Assembly (NCBI GenBank): GCA_963682055.1
Contig: OY821749.1
Coordinates: forward strand, 2,654,336-2,718,335
From: Primula veris
Taxonomy: Eukaryota > Streptophyta > Magnoliopsida > Ericales > Primulaceae
Direction of reading: 5' to 3'
DNA length: 64,000 bases
The translations under genes were made by a program, and so were the position numbers. Positions 1 through 11,028 of this stretch are shown here, in pieces; within the stretch, counting starts at the first letter, position 1, and each line of letters opens with the position of its first letter. The notes below the pieces were generated by a model. The model was not told the origin of the DNA. It did no database searches and saw only the letters and a program-made list of their open reading frames with translations.

Positions 1-1833
1 AATTCTAGTTTCTTCTATCATAAAAATTCCACACAAAAAACTTAACCTTTGTTTGTTTGATTCTCAAGCTGTCTAAGTTTGCTTATTTAATAAATTGCCA
101 ATTTTCTTTATACTAATTTTTTTTTGTAATTGTTAACCTTTATGGTTATTTGTTTTTTAAGGGAGATTAAACAATTAAGTTTTTTGTGTATCGCCAAATT
201 TGCATTATTATTGACATGTAGGGTCTATTTGTTTCTTAATATTCATCCTTACCCCGGAAAGATTAATGTAGGGAAAAGTTAATATTTGTTTCATGAATCC
301 TGATGGCACACTAAACTATGCTTTAATTATGTATTTCTTTGCCTTCGGTTTTTAGTTATATATGTTTATATCATATCTATTTTCACTTCATTTACTTCAT
401 TTAATTTTTTGACTGTAATGTTGGTACAATTGAGAACTGAGAGGTGAAGTATATATCAATATACATTTTTTTCTGTAAGTATATATATATATATCGATAT
501 ACATTATATATAGATTACAAAAAAATTGAAAAAATTGAATGAATATGCAAGACGTGATAAAATTTAGATACGGTGTATAATTTCCTAACTTGAAGATTGA
601 ATCTAACTATATATATTTTAAGACTGTGGGTTTATATATTTTAAGATTTGATGTATCCTGTTTTGGGTCAAACTATAAAGATATAATTAAGAATTGATCT
701 ATTTTTCTATTTAATCATTGGTCACCCTATAAAATTTAATTAAATATTGGTCAATTATTTCTAAAAATAATTAAAGATTTATAAATTACTTATTAAATAT
801 AAAAGACCTATAATTAAAATAAAATAAAATAAAACTCAAAAAATAACTTGCAATGACTCTGTCTGTTTTTAAAATAACTTGAAATGACTCTGCCTGTTTT
901 TACTTAACACGACTCGAAATGTTTTTAAAACGACCCAGACTGCTTTTAAAATGACAATGAATTAAAAAATAGTAACCAACAATCCGCAACGAAACCAAAT
1001 GTATAAGAAAAAATTCCACGCGAAACGCATGAGTTTTGCTAATGCTTTCCACTCATTGATAATGGCGAACCCGTTCGTGCTACGCTAATTAGTACTTTAT
1101 ATTGATAATCAAACGGAATCCCATTGCAATTTGGTTTCTTCTCCCATAGTAATTAACATTAGATTTCTCTTTGATTTTCTTGGCTCGCATATAATAAGAA
1201 CGTTTAAAACTTCGAAAGAATTATAAATAAGAACGTAACTATAATATAAAACCTACCATTACCAATAATGGCGCAAATTCTAACTAGAATATTTTATTTT
1301 TTGAGGTTTATTTGGATTATAGGAACATTACGAGTTACTCTTGATTATCTTTGAGCTTCGGAATTTGTTGTAAAATCAGGACTTTAACCCACTTGCCCTA
1401 GCCTAGTTGCTAAAACTGCACTCTCAACCAACATATGTAGGGTTTGAGTCTTATGAGGTGTTGTAGTATTTAGTCCTGTTTTTTAATAAGATTTGACAAA
1501 AAGATTGCAATTCTTTGAGTCTTATTTTACTGTAGTGCTTCTCGATCAAGACCTTAGATGAGCTCTTTTCATACTTTTCTTAAAATTTGATTGGAAGTCG
1601 TTTTATTCACTGAATATTTTGTTTTCTTCTTCTGATAAGAACATGAACTTATTTACGGAGGTGTTTGCCAAGTGGTATGCTAGCTAGAACATGAACATTA
1701 TCTAAAATACTTAGTCAATGGCGTTGATGCAAATATAAATATTGGCAGCTCCACATATACATCAACATTATCCCGTAAAAAAATTAGCTGAAAAGAATGA
1801 TGGGTAAAAGCATAAATATGTTAATTTATTAAT
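1..1833. other. AT-rich intergenic DNA upstream of the kelch-like gene
   Basis: I see no supportable gene here. The stretch is AT-rich, with short (AT)n tracts near 480-496 and one short tandem array, listed separately at 838-957. The last few hundred bases should hold the promoter and 5' leader of the gene that starts near 1864, but no TATA box stands out. Confidence 0.5.
838..957. repeat. Degenerate short tandem repeat, about 40-bp unit
   Basis: Three to four imperfect copies of a unit built on AAAATAACTTG, AATGACTCTG and CTGTTTTT follow one another. Later copies drift to ACGACTCG and ACGACCCAG. The repeat is visible by eye, and no function is suggested. Confidence 0.5.
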
Positions 1834-1863
1834 GTGTATGCTGCATGCAGGCTTGAAAAGGTA

Positions 1864-3342
1864 ATGGGAACTAGACATAAGAAACAACGTAACAAGAAAA
1901 GGATCGAAATAGTTAACGCTCAAAGCTTGCCACCACAAGATTTTGCTCTAGAAGTCGACCCTGCATTGAACATAATTCTTCAACCTCCATTGCTTGAAAG
2001 AAAGTTTTGTTCATATGAGGAAGAGAAAAGTTTTAAGAACTTTTACGGAGATCATAGGGAGCTCTTTTCTCCGAACACTAAGGTCAATAATCCAAAACGG
2101 GAAGGGAGCTTTGTTCAAGAAGATACGAGTAGTCTAAGCCAACAGCTGTTCGGACGTGAAAGTGGTAACAACCACAAGTTGTGTTTGCTCTATGCTCTTC
2201 CAGGTGGGGAAAAATGTATGAGTCTGTTGGTTATAGAAATCGGGGAAGACGGGTTTTTAGGTGAGAATACTTATAGTGTCGTGTCACTTCCCTTTTGGAG
2301 GCCAGATGTCGGTTTTGGAAGCATGGATTCAAAATGTTACGTGATTGGAGGAGAAGAACCATTAAAGAATCAAAATCTGCCTCTAGATGTGTTTGTTTGT
2401 GATTTAAGTCGTAAAGTACTAGCATGGGAGATGGGTCCAAGGTTGAATGGTGGAAAACCAAATCCAATAATTGTGACGGTTAACGAAAAGCTATATGCTT
2501 TGGCAGGAACGTCGGATGTATGGAGAATGCCTTATCAAAATAAAGAGAATACATTCGAAGTTCTTGATCTTGATAGTTTATCTTGGAGAGTTCTTCCGGA
2601 ACCACCCTTCTTTTCGTTATATGAGAAAGGCTATCCACATCCAAAAATCAAAGGGCACGCGGTTATCGGGTCGGTTATATATCTGCAATTAGTTTCTACG
2701 AGCAATACTCTATATTCTTTTAATGTAGACTCGGAAACATGGAGTGAATTTGTGGAGAATGACGATGATAACTCATTTTCAACTCGATCAGGGTCAGATG
2801 AGATTATACTCCATAACTTGAGGGTTGGTGATTGGCAACAAAAAGCGGATGTAGTTGACTATCTCATGTTTCGCACTTCTGGGCATGAGTTGAAAAATCT
2901 AACTGTCTACGCCTATGATTTAACTTCTCGGATTGAGGACAACGAATATGGCAAAGCAACCGATGGGGTAGTTTTTTTTTATAGTGAGGATAAATATAAT
3001 AGTGATGAAAGTGAAGAAAGTGAACAAAATGAAATTTGTAAGAAGTATGATCGACGTGACTTTATGGACGAAGAGTACCTATTGTTGTTGGATGGTGGCC
3101 TTATTACGGTTCCCGTTTTAGGGTTAACCCATATACCCCGGTATAACGATAACTGGACTTCTTTTTTCTCGTTTGTCTCCCATTTAGATCAAGACTTATT
3201 TGCGCTTGTTTGCACCTTTCCATCCTCCATTATCGGAGAGCGTCTTTGTGATACAGAATACTGTTTTCGCGTTCGGGCATGTGTTTTCCAAGCATCTGTA
3301 GTAGAGCTTTCAGATCTTGTAGATGTCGTAAAGGACAATTGA
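1864..3342 (+). CDS. Kelch-repeat-like protein of unknown function
   Basis: The frame is one uninterrupted exon. Translation from the ATG at 1864 gives about 492 aa; an in-frame ATG ten codons earlier (1834) has a poorer start context, whereas the 1864 ATG has G at -3 and +4. After a basic N-terminus (residues 1-14, rich in K and R), the middle shows kelch-like strands with hydrophobic-Gly pairs: CYVIGGEEP, LYALAGTSD, FEVLDLDSLSWRVL and LYSFNVDSETWSEF. These are the pattern of plant galactose-oxidase/kelch and F-box-kelch families. I see no F-box at the N-terminus. A Ser/Glu/Asp-rich acidic stretch (SDESEESEQNE) interrupts the C-terminal half. The length and lack of stops argue for a real gene. 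Kelch propellers usually mediate protein binding; the partner is unknown. A splice acceptor-like TGCAG at 1846-1850 leaves open an upstream exon. Confidence 0.75.
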   Translation: MGTRHKKQRNKKRIEIVNAQSLPPQDFALEVDPALNIILQPPLLERKFCSYEEEKSFKNFYGDHRELFSPNTKVNNPKREGSFVQEDTSSLSQQLFGRESGNNHKLCLLYALPGGEKCMSLLVIEIGEDGFLGENTYSVVSLPFWRPDVGFGSMDSKCYVIGGEEPLKNQNLPLDVFVCDLSRKVLAWEMGPRLNGGKPNPIIVTVNEKLYALAGTSDVWRMPYQNKENTFEVLDLDSLSWRVLPEPPFFSLYEKGYPHPKIKGHAVIGSVIYLQLVSTSNTLYSFNVDSETWSEFVENDDDNSFSTRSGSDEIILHNLRVGDWQQKADVVDYLMFRTSGHELKNLTVYAYDLTSRIEDNEYGKATDGVVFFYSEDKYNSDESEESEQNEICKKYDRRDFMDEEYLLLLDGGLITVPVLGLTHIPRYNDNWTSFFSFVSHLDQDLFALVCTFPSSIIGERLCDTEYCFRVRACVFQASVVELSDLVDVVKDN

Positions 3343-4300
3343 AATTCCTATCCGCTGTTCTAGATGCAGTTTTGCAGTAAGGTTCCAAGTGGGGTTGGAA
3401 CTGCAGTTGGAACCAAGTGTATTAATGGACAGAACTGTTTTAAAATTAAATGTACTTGAAAAATAATTCACACGCACATTTAACAACGGAGTTCACCTAA
3501 CTAGGCTACGTCTCCGGGGCATTTACCCAGATTATGATATTATAAAAAGCTTACAATATATGACTCAAGTCTTAATGAAAAACTTAGACTCCCTCTAGGT
3601 TTTTCTGCCTATCACTATATTGCTCCTACTCTATAACTATCACTTATAAATCAATGGCATCCCACCATTGTTTTCTTTTTAAAGCTCACGTGTATTCTCT
3701 CTAGAAAATAAGTTCTTTATAATTTAGAACACACACATTTTTACAAGCTAGGTTATCAACTATTTATACAAGTAAAACAATCTTCTTGCTTCAAGATCTT
3801 TTATGATTGCTTTGACTTCTTTTGATTGGCTCCAATCTTTCCATGTATGAGCAAACTCTTCAGCGTGGATTGATCCAATCTTCATAAGTTAATACCTGAT
3901 TGATAACTAGCTTGATTGTAGGAATTAGTATTTGCATATGACAAGGAAACATATGAAGATAATATTCTTTAGAGATAATATCTTCCCATATATATATGAA
4001 ACACTTAACTCCATATTTCATTCAATCTTTAAACAAATCATACTGAATATAGATAAGGAATAAAGATTGAAACATGTGATAAGGACAAGCATAAGAATAG
4101 AGATTTATATTTAAAAGGAAACATAATCTTATAAACTAATCTCTTTATATCTTGTAGAAAACATCTTTCCTTAACACATTAATATTCTCAATAAACACAT
4201 ATAAACGTTTAAAACCTTATGAGAATATATCCTACATACTTTAAAACAAATGATTAACATTAAACAAGTAGTAATGTAGAATAATGAAACAAGACAGAAT
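3343..4300. other. Intergenic stretch with no recognisable gene
   Basis: The first ~100 bases are probably the 3' UTR of the kelch-like gene. They carry GGTTCCAAGTGGGGTTGGAA and related words that reappear near 4310-4475, so this ~1.1-kb block is bracketed by similar repeats and might be an old insertion. I see no open frame of note. Confidence 0.35.
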
Positions 4301-4304
4301 TCTG

Positions 4305-4475
4305 CTTCGCAGTAGGTTGGAACTCGTGGTTGCAACTGAGGTTGCAACATTACTTGAAACCTGTCAACACAGGTTGTAACTGAGGTTGCAACTAGTACTT
4401 GAAACCTAATACTACTAACTTAGTAGGTTGTAACTGAGGTTGCAACTGGTACTTGGAACCTGTCAATCCTGTATT
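4305..4475. repeat. Short tandem repeat, GGTTGCAACT family
   Basis: Two to three copies of a ~62-bp unit built on GGTTGTAACTGAGGTTGCAA followed by ACTTGAAACCT lie head to tail. A related, more diverged version occurs at about 3371-3415. Similar words at both sides of the intervening kilobase could be decayed terminal repeats, but no clean boundaries or target duplication are visible. Confidence 0.5.
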
Positions 4476-4494
4476 AGTTCTTAATAACAGTTAG

Positions 4495-5200
4495 GATTGC
4501 CGCATACAATGTGAAAGACGTGCAGTGGCCTCTACCTTCGATGGGGATACTATCCGGGTGGTAATTCTTTGTCACTAGTTTTTTCCTTTCTTACTATGTT
4601 ATCCTTGCCGGTTAAATTATTGGACCTTGTGTTGTCAAAATGAATCTTCTGAAAATACAACTGAAAATAAAACTAAATTTGTATTTTCCGTAAGCCATAA
4701 AATCTTATGAGTGATTTTGAGAGGAAGGGAAAGAGGAAATGTAAAAGTCGCCTTGTATGCGGGTAATTTAAATGGAAATTATATATTTTTCATTCCTTAC
4801 CTCAGCTCATATCAACCAATTTACTGAAAAGGAGAAATTTGTTAAATGAGAAATTTTATCGTTGGGCGGAAGCCTAGAAATGAAGATAACGTTTATGAAC
4901 TTCCTCTTTACTTTGTTGCAGGTGCAAAGTTCAGAACGATGGACGACAAACCCGATTTCGTCGACCACGTGAGTATATTAGATATTAGTTGTCCAAGTTT
5001 TATTTTGTTTCAATAAAAACAACTTAATTCAATATAAGAAGTTATGGAGTTGCCACGTTTATATTGATACATATTACTTGTTCAATTTCACAGAGAAACA
5101 GCATGGCACATCGTACTATCATGATGGTGTTGCTGGCCAAGAAGTCTCGAAGAACAGCCCTTCCGACTTGTATACCGAGCGTGTGAGCATTCCTCGATGA
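4495..5200 (+). pseudogene. Possible exon remnants of an unrecognised gene
   Basis: Three short coding-looking blocks have splice-like borders: about 4495-4560 (AG before, GTAATT after), about 4921-4968 (after TTGTTGCAG, before GTGAGTAT) and about 5094-5200 (after TTTCACAG, ending in TGA). The middle block reads GAKFRTMDDKPDFVDH in one frame. The last can read ...HGTSYYHDGVAGQ... or, in the phase matching the middle block, a short basic peptide ending in a stop. I cannot join them into a known family. They may be the 3' end of a small gene, a broken gene, or chance. Confidence 0.2.
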
Positions 5201-5689
5201 ATTTAAATGGACAATTCGTTAGTTTTGAAGATAGGAATATGAGTAACATTTGAACGATATTTGTGAGCTAAGAAGCTATTTGATGATTTTGGGGTTCCAT
5301 ACCTAGACTTAATATGATTATAATGGTTTTGCATTTTTGATGCTACTACTTAGTACATGAGTTATTTATATTTAGCCTTGTATATTGACTGCTTTAAAGA
5401 ATATCCTATACGGTAACTAATCTACTTTTTCCTTGAGTCGTGCATTATTCTTTTGCATAGTTTTTCCATTATTATTGATTTTTTATGTATAGCTTGTTCT
5501 CTATCTACTAGCTTGTCTTGTCCAGCTTATTTATCATAGAGTAAATTAACTTTTAGTTTATCTTTTCAAAACTAATTTACTTTTAGTAATACTTTCAAAA
5601 AGTAATTCCCTTTTGGTAAATAGTAAAATATATAAAATGTAAAAATAAAAATAAATGTAAAAATCAAAAAAATGTTTTTGAAATGTTTT

Positions 5690-6130
5690 TTCTTAAACGT
5701 TCATTCAATTCAAGTTTTGAAGTGAATGGAGCAAACAAAATAGCATTAACTTCAAAATATCGAAACGAAAGGAGTTTAAAAAAAACGTTCATTCACTTCA
5801 AGTTTTGAAGTAAATGGAGCAAATAAAATCTCATTCACTTCAAAATATCGAAGTGAATAGACTTTTTGTTGGTATTTTGAACTAAATAATATTTTTTCAT
5901 GTTTTTTGAAGTGAATGATATTTTGTTTGATCCATTCACTTCAAAATATCGAAGTAAATGGACTTTTTTTGTTTGGTGAAAACTTGAAAATTTGAACTGA
6001 ATGAAAACAATATTTAAAAAAATATTAAAATATATAAAATGTAAAAATCAAAAAAAAAATTGAAATGAAAATTTTCTATAAAAAAAATGTTTATTAACTT
6101 CAAGTTTTGAAGTGAATGGAGCAAAAAAAT
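5690..6130. repeat. Dispersed copies of a short palindromic motif
   Basis: The words TTCACTTCAAGTTTTGAAG and TGAATGGAGCAAA recur three or more times, alternating with self-complementary versions such as CATTCACTTCAAAATATCG followed by AAGTGAATG. The block is an AT-rich simple array of inverted 9-12-mers. No protein is encoded. Confidence 0.5.
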
Positions 6131-6229
6131 TACATTTTATATATTTTATATATTTAATTTTTTTATTTATATATATTTTACTTTGGTTTTTCATATATTT
6201 TTTTTATATATTCACGAATTGAATGAGAT

Positions 6230-6725
6230 AGTAACGAAATAATGGGACGTGTCTCGCTAAAAACCATGTCAAGAAAAATCCAGTGGGAAAAAACATTGGT
6301 CTAAGGAAAAAAAAAATAGTACACGAGCATGCGACTGGATGCTCTCCTCACTTGTACTCAACAGGATGCGATGATTCATCTTGAATATAAAATGTCTCAG
6401 GATAAGTTAGACAAAATATGATAGTTGCGATTGATTATGTCTCATTAAAACTTGGTCAATGTAAACCCAGTGGACAAATCCTTGGTCCAATGACAAAAAA
6501 GTACACTCACAATTGTTAATCAACACAAGCATTCATCGGGATGTTTTAGCTCACTTGCATACGACTGGATGCAATGATTTCAGCTAAGTAGTCATAAACA
6601 TTCTTCCTCTCCCTAATTTGCACACAACTAGATGCAATGATTTCATATTCCAAGAAATATTATGAGCATTCGTCTGGATGTTTCATTTACTTGCACACAA
6701 CTGTATGCAAGAAAATTTAACGTGG
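6230..6725 (+). repeat. Probable LTR-retrotransposon non-coding remnant
   Basis: Two diverged copies of a block containing CTAAAAACCATGTC, AATCCAGTGGGA, CATTGGTC and AGTACAC occur at about 6253 and 6446. They are followed by several ~110-bp degenerate units containing ACTTGCACACAACTGGATGC-like words. From general knowledge, such 'AAACCCAGTGGGA...CCTTGGTC...AAAAAGAGTACA' strings are common in plant Ty1/copia-related repeats, but I cannot run a repeat search. No coding frame remains. Confidence 0.3.
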
Positions 6726-6851
6726 AAGATAGAGCATATATAATTCAAATATAACTAATACTAGCTCAAAGCCATATACACTCTTTACTCGTCTCATAGA
6801 GCACGAGAAAATCACAGGGATTCGTTTGGAGTCTTACCAAGACCTCCAAAA

Positions 6852-8360
6852 TATCGCTAGAAACATGGCTGGAAAAACACCGAGACGACATAGTTAATGA
6901 GTTGACTTTAGTACTAGGTGTCAAGGTGCATAAGACCTTAAGACTTAAGGATGTCGTTCGGTACATTTTAAGATACCTATTCATTACTTTTGTAATGCTA
7001 TCCATGCATATTTTTCCAACACGTCGATATCACATAGTTTTTAGAATAACTCTCCAAGTTCTTTATCGGGATAAACAACTTCGAAAGTGTTTTCTATTTT
7101 CTGATAATATTTTCTCCATATCTTTGAACATCCCGACAATGCATACAACTTTTCATTAACTGTCACAACTATTGAATCTGACTTTCCACTATTAAGACTT
7201 GAACGATTCTCTCATGATAGAACTTTATGACTTAAATTGCAAACAAACACATTTATATGCAATAATCGCTTCTTTCAATATTTTTGATGAGAATGAGTTA
7301 ATCCGCCAATCACGTAACATGTTGAACTCATCCTTCCGAAATGATTCTATCACTAGTAATTAAACCAAATGAAAAATACCAAAAATGTGATCGTAGTTAA
7401 ATTTGTATTGTAACCAGGGGAGTATTTTGTTTTATTTCTTGGCAGTGAGGTTTGATAACAGTTGAGTATTGTATACTGTAATTGTGTTACTTACAAATGA
7501 TTTTTTTAGAGGGTTGTGAAAAAATTATGCATTCGTGTAGAGAGAATGTTTGTTATGTTGAGTATTGTATACTGTAATTGTGTTACTTACAAATGATTTT
7601 TTTAGTGGGTTGTGAAAAATATTATGCATTGGTGTAGAGAGAATGTTTGCTATGGAAAGTTGAACACTAGCAATGTAACTGTGGAGCCCAACTTCGATGT
7701 TAAGTTTTTGAATCCAGTGGTTAAAAGAAATAACAAGTCTAGGCAAATTGATATAAATTCAATAATGGACATCACCATAGAAATGATGGGCTCCCTATAG
7801 AACTCAGACCTCCTTATGTTAATCATTTTGTCTCTTTGCTAAAACGGTCTAGGTGTCTCTTTGCTAAAACGGTCTAGGTGGGACAATGTATTTTTTTCAT
7901 GCTCTTCTCTAATTATTCTTACGAAACGGATACTAATTTACAAATGTTGTTTTTTTTTTATATAGAATAAACGATAATATAATATTTAACCATCCGTGCT
8001 TCTGAACTCTAATTGAGGCCATTCAAAATCACATCTCGTGCCGGTCAATGATGAGTGCTAGTCCAACTACTCATACGACTTGGAGACAAACCGCATTTAT
8101 TCATGAAAAAACCTTTGACTGGATTAAAGACCTCAGTCACAATTTTTTTATCAAACAATGTTTAAGAATTGGTTGAGTGAATTAATGCGGAATAAAAAGT
8201 CGCTGCAGCCAGCAGTCCTTCCATTCTTGACATGAGCTCCAAGGGGTAAATAGAGAGAGTATATTGGTCATCCAGGCCTCTGCACCAAGTGACATGGTTG
8301 TATTTATATAACGACACATCCCCTGCCGTGACAATGATGCATATCATATAAGTTATTTTT
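6852..8360 (+). pseudogene. Duplicated gene remnant, copy A (unrecognised family)
   Basis: This is the first of two tandem copies of the same decayed multi-exon sequence. The left end (6852-7010) encodes ...WLEKHRDDIVNELTLVLG... in an open stretch. A central block (7605-7800) encodes ...IMHWCRENVCYGKLNTSNV... after a TTTTTTAG acceptor-like site, and a right block (about 8040-8350) matches copy B. Copy A has suffered a ~97-bp internal direct duplication (the GTTGAGTATTGTATACTG block is present at about 7462 and 7558) and a 25-bp duplication around 7829-7879. The right-hand frame is interrupted. I do not recognise the parent protein. The intron-like spacers suggest a host gene rather than a processed copy. 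Confidence 0.45.
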
Positions 8361-8363
8361 CTA

Positions 8364-10141
8364 GATATCGCTGGAAATATGGCTGGAAAAACACCGAGAC
8401 GACATAGTTAATGAGTTGACTTTAGTACTAAGTGGGAAGGTGCATAAGACCTTAACACTTAAGAATGTTGTTTGGTACATTTTAATATAACTATTCATTA
8501 ATTTTTTAATGCTATCCATGCATATTTTTCCAATACGCCGATATCCACATAGTTTCTAGAAGAACTCTCTAAGTTCTCTATCGGGATAAACAACTTCGAA
8601 AGTGTTTTTTATCCACATAAAATGAAATGAATGAGTATGAAGTCCGAAAAAAGGGTATGATCAACAAAAGTGTGGTTTAGTAAAAAAATTAGTTTGGTTA
8701 GTGCTATTTTGATAATATAGTTTGTGAAATGATACTTTTTGGTCATTTACCCAAAAAATAAATATTTACATCCATTTTTGCTGATTCTCAGGATGTTATT
8801 GAATCCTTCTTCCAATGCTATACTATGATTCCTTGAATCATTTTCGCAGACAACAAAGTGGCCTCTAAGTTTCTTCACAAATTCTACTCCTATTTCTGAT
8901 TTGAGCTTTTCACCAAAATCTGTGCACACTTCTTTTCTCCAGACGTTTAACTTATTCAAAACATAAGGAGGAGCGTCATCTAGCAATGAACCAACAAAGA
9001 TCAAATCCATTAAACTCCACATCTCGATCTCCCCACCTACTACATACTTTCTCTTATACTCTTCTATCAAAGACTTGGACCTTTCTCTCATGATAAAACT
9101 TTATGACTTAAATCGCAAACAAACACATCTATATGAAATTTTCGCTTCTTTCAAGATTCCTGATGAGAATGAGTAAATCCGCCGATCACATAACATGTTG
9201 AACTCATCCTTCTGAAATGATTCTATCAGCAGTAATTAAACCAAATGAAAAATACCAAAAATGTAATCATATTTAAATTTATATTGTAACCAGGGGAATA
9301 TTTGGTGTTATTTTTTGTTAGTGAGGTTTGATAACTTTTGAGTATTGTATACTGTAATTGTGTTACTTACAAATGATTTTTTTTAGGGGTTGTGAAAAAT
9401 ATTATATATGCATTGGTGTACAGAGAATGTTTGTTATGAAAAGTTGAACACTAGCAATGTAACTGTGGAGCCCAACTTCGATGTTAAGTTTTTGAATCCA
9501 GTGGTTAAAAGAAATAACAAGTCTAGGCAAATTGATATGAATTCAATAATGAATATCACCAAAGAAATGGTGGGGCACCTTATAGAATCGAGGCATCCTA
9601 ATTTTAATCATTTTGTGTCTTTGCTAAAACGGTCTAGGTGAAACAATGTATTTTTTCATACTCTTCTCTAATTATTTTTACGAATGTGATACTAATTTAC
9701 AAATGTTGTTATTTGTTTTCATAGAATATACGATGATATAATATTTAACCACCCGTGCTTCTGAACTCCAATTAATACCATTCAAAATATCATCTCATGC
9801 CGATCAATGAGTGCTAATCCAACTACTCATACGGCTTGGAGACAAATCGCATTTATTCACGAAAAAACCTTTGACTGGATTAAAGACCTCAGTCACAACT
9901 TTTTTTTTATCAAACAATGTTTAAGAATTGCTTGAGTGAATTAATGTTGAATAAGAAGTCGCTGCAGCCAACAGTGCTTCCATTCTTGACAGGAGCTCCA
10001 ATGGGTAAAGGGAGAGAGTACATTGGTCATTCAGGCCTCATGCACCAAGTGACATGGTTGTATATATACCAACATCTCATGCCGTTAATGACTCACTACC
10101 TATATTGTTGCTGCATTAAAGTGATGGTGGAGATACATTAA
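8364..10141 (+). pseudogene. Duplicated gene remnant, copy B (unrecognised family)
   Basis: This is the second tandem copy. Its left end (GATATCGCTGGAAATATGG...) matches copy A at 6852, its central block (9387-9641) carries the longest readable exon and ends at LLKRSR followed by GTGAAA, and its right block (9724-10110) follows a TTTTCATAG acceptor-like site. Readable pieces include VEPNFDVKFLNPVVKR, TTHTAWRQIAFIHEKTFDWI and FLTGAPMGKGREYIGHSG, but the last two lie in different frames and an in-frame stop interrupts the exon, so the copy is broken. Copy B carries about 450 bp (8620-9070) that I did not find in copy A, holding a 114-codon frame on the opposite strand. Function unknown. Confidence 0.45.
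8747..9091 (-). CDS. 114-aa open frame inside copy B, unrecognised
   Basis: This open frame on the minus strand has protein-like composition and no low-complexity runs. It contains LIEEYKRKYVVGGEIEMWSL, MDLIFVGSLLDDAPPYVLNK and GVEFVKKLRGHFVVCEND. It sits within sequence that copy A lacks but is flanked by DNA shared with copy A, so it may be a genuine exon lost from copy A or an insertion. No domain is recognised. Expression is doubtful because the surroundings are decayed, and it may be an exon remnant of a gene on this strand. Confidence 0.3.
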   Translation of the reverse strand: MRERSKSLIEEYKRKYVVGGEIEMWSLMDLIFVGSLLDDAPPYVLNKLNVWRKEVCTDFGEKLKSEIGVEFVKKLRGHFVVCENDSRNHSIALEEGFNNILRISKNGCKYLFFG

Positions 10142-11028
10142 TCTATATTTATCCTATATCTATTTACTTTAACCATAGCCGCCACTCGTGTTGGGGTGGG
10201 GTGCTTCGACGCCCCTTTACCCCGGGATCCATAACATCCGACCGTTTCCCTCCATTCAGATCCAGATTTTTTTCTTTTTATACTCCTCTCACCCTTTTCA
10301 CCCTTTTCTCCCTTTTCTCCACCAAGATAAGTAGATCTAATCCTTATTGCAAACAAAATGAGGTTGATGTGATCAACGATCAGAAAGTTGTCAAAACAGT
10401 CTTTTATTGGTCGATTCAAGATCAAGATTCGACAAAAAGTTATCATTGCTACCACAAAAATGTGGAAAAGGTGGAACAAGTTTCCGAGGTGCGTGGAAGA
10501 ACAGAACAGACAAAAGTAAATATATTTTATTCCTTAGAACTATAAGGTTTTTTGAAGTTTTTTGAAGTTTTTTTTGTTTCAAGTTGATTATTTTTGCTGC
10601 ATTTATTAATGAAATAGTGGGGCTACTCACCAATTTATATATATAGAAAAAATATCTAGATTTATCCTTAAAATTTTCTAAATTAAGAGGCTAAATATTA
10701 TTCGGCATTGTAAAATACAAAATCTAAAACATTCTATAAAGAGTGACCAACACCCCCATATTAGGTGTCATTGTGAAATTCTCAGCTTTTAAGCCCATAA
10801 AAATATTAGTTTGTCTAAAGAAAAAATATATTAATAAATCAACCAACTTATATATTAGTTACTCATTCATATTTTTTGTTTCGAAAACTTTTACGTTTTT
10901 ATGATTTTTATGGATTTAGTTATCTTTTGCTATTTAATATCCAAAATGTCAAAAAATTACAAAAACAACATATTGTTCATAATAAAAAACACTCTAGTAT
11001 AACTAGTGGATTTATAACTTGATTTGAT
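10142..11028. other. Intergenic, nothing recognised
   Basis: A short GC-richer patch (10180-10320, with pyrimidine-rich CCCTTTTCTCC runs) breaks the AT-rich background. The open frames over it on both strands come from the pyrimidine tract and look spurious. No other feature is seen. Confidence 0.4.

Noticed and set aside
6852..10141. Idea that the duplicated remnant is an endogenised RNA-virus gene
   Set aside because: Splice-like GT/AG borders and intron-like AT-rich spacers recur in both copies at the same places, which favours a host multi-exon gene. I have no sequence match to support a viral origin.
10138..10633. Overlapping 80-114-codon frames on both strands
   Set aside because: They overlap each other over a pyrimidine-rich patch, start and end without splice or promoter context, and show no domain.
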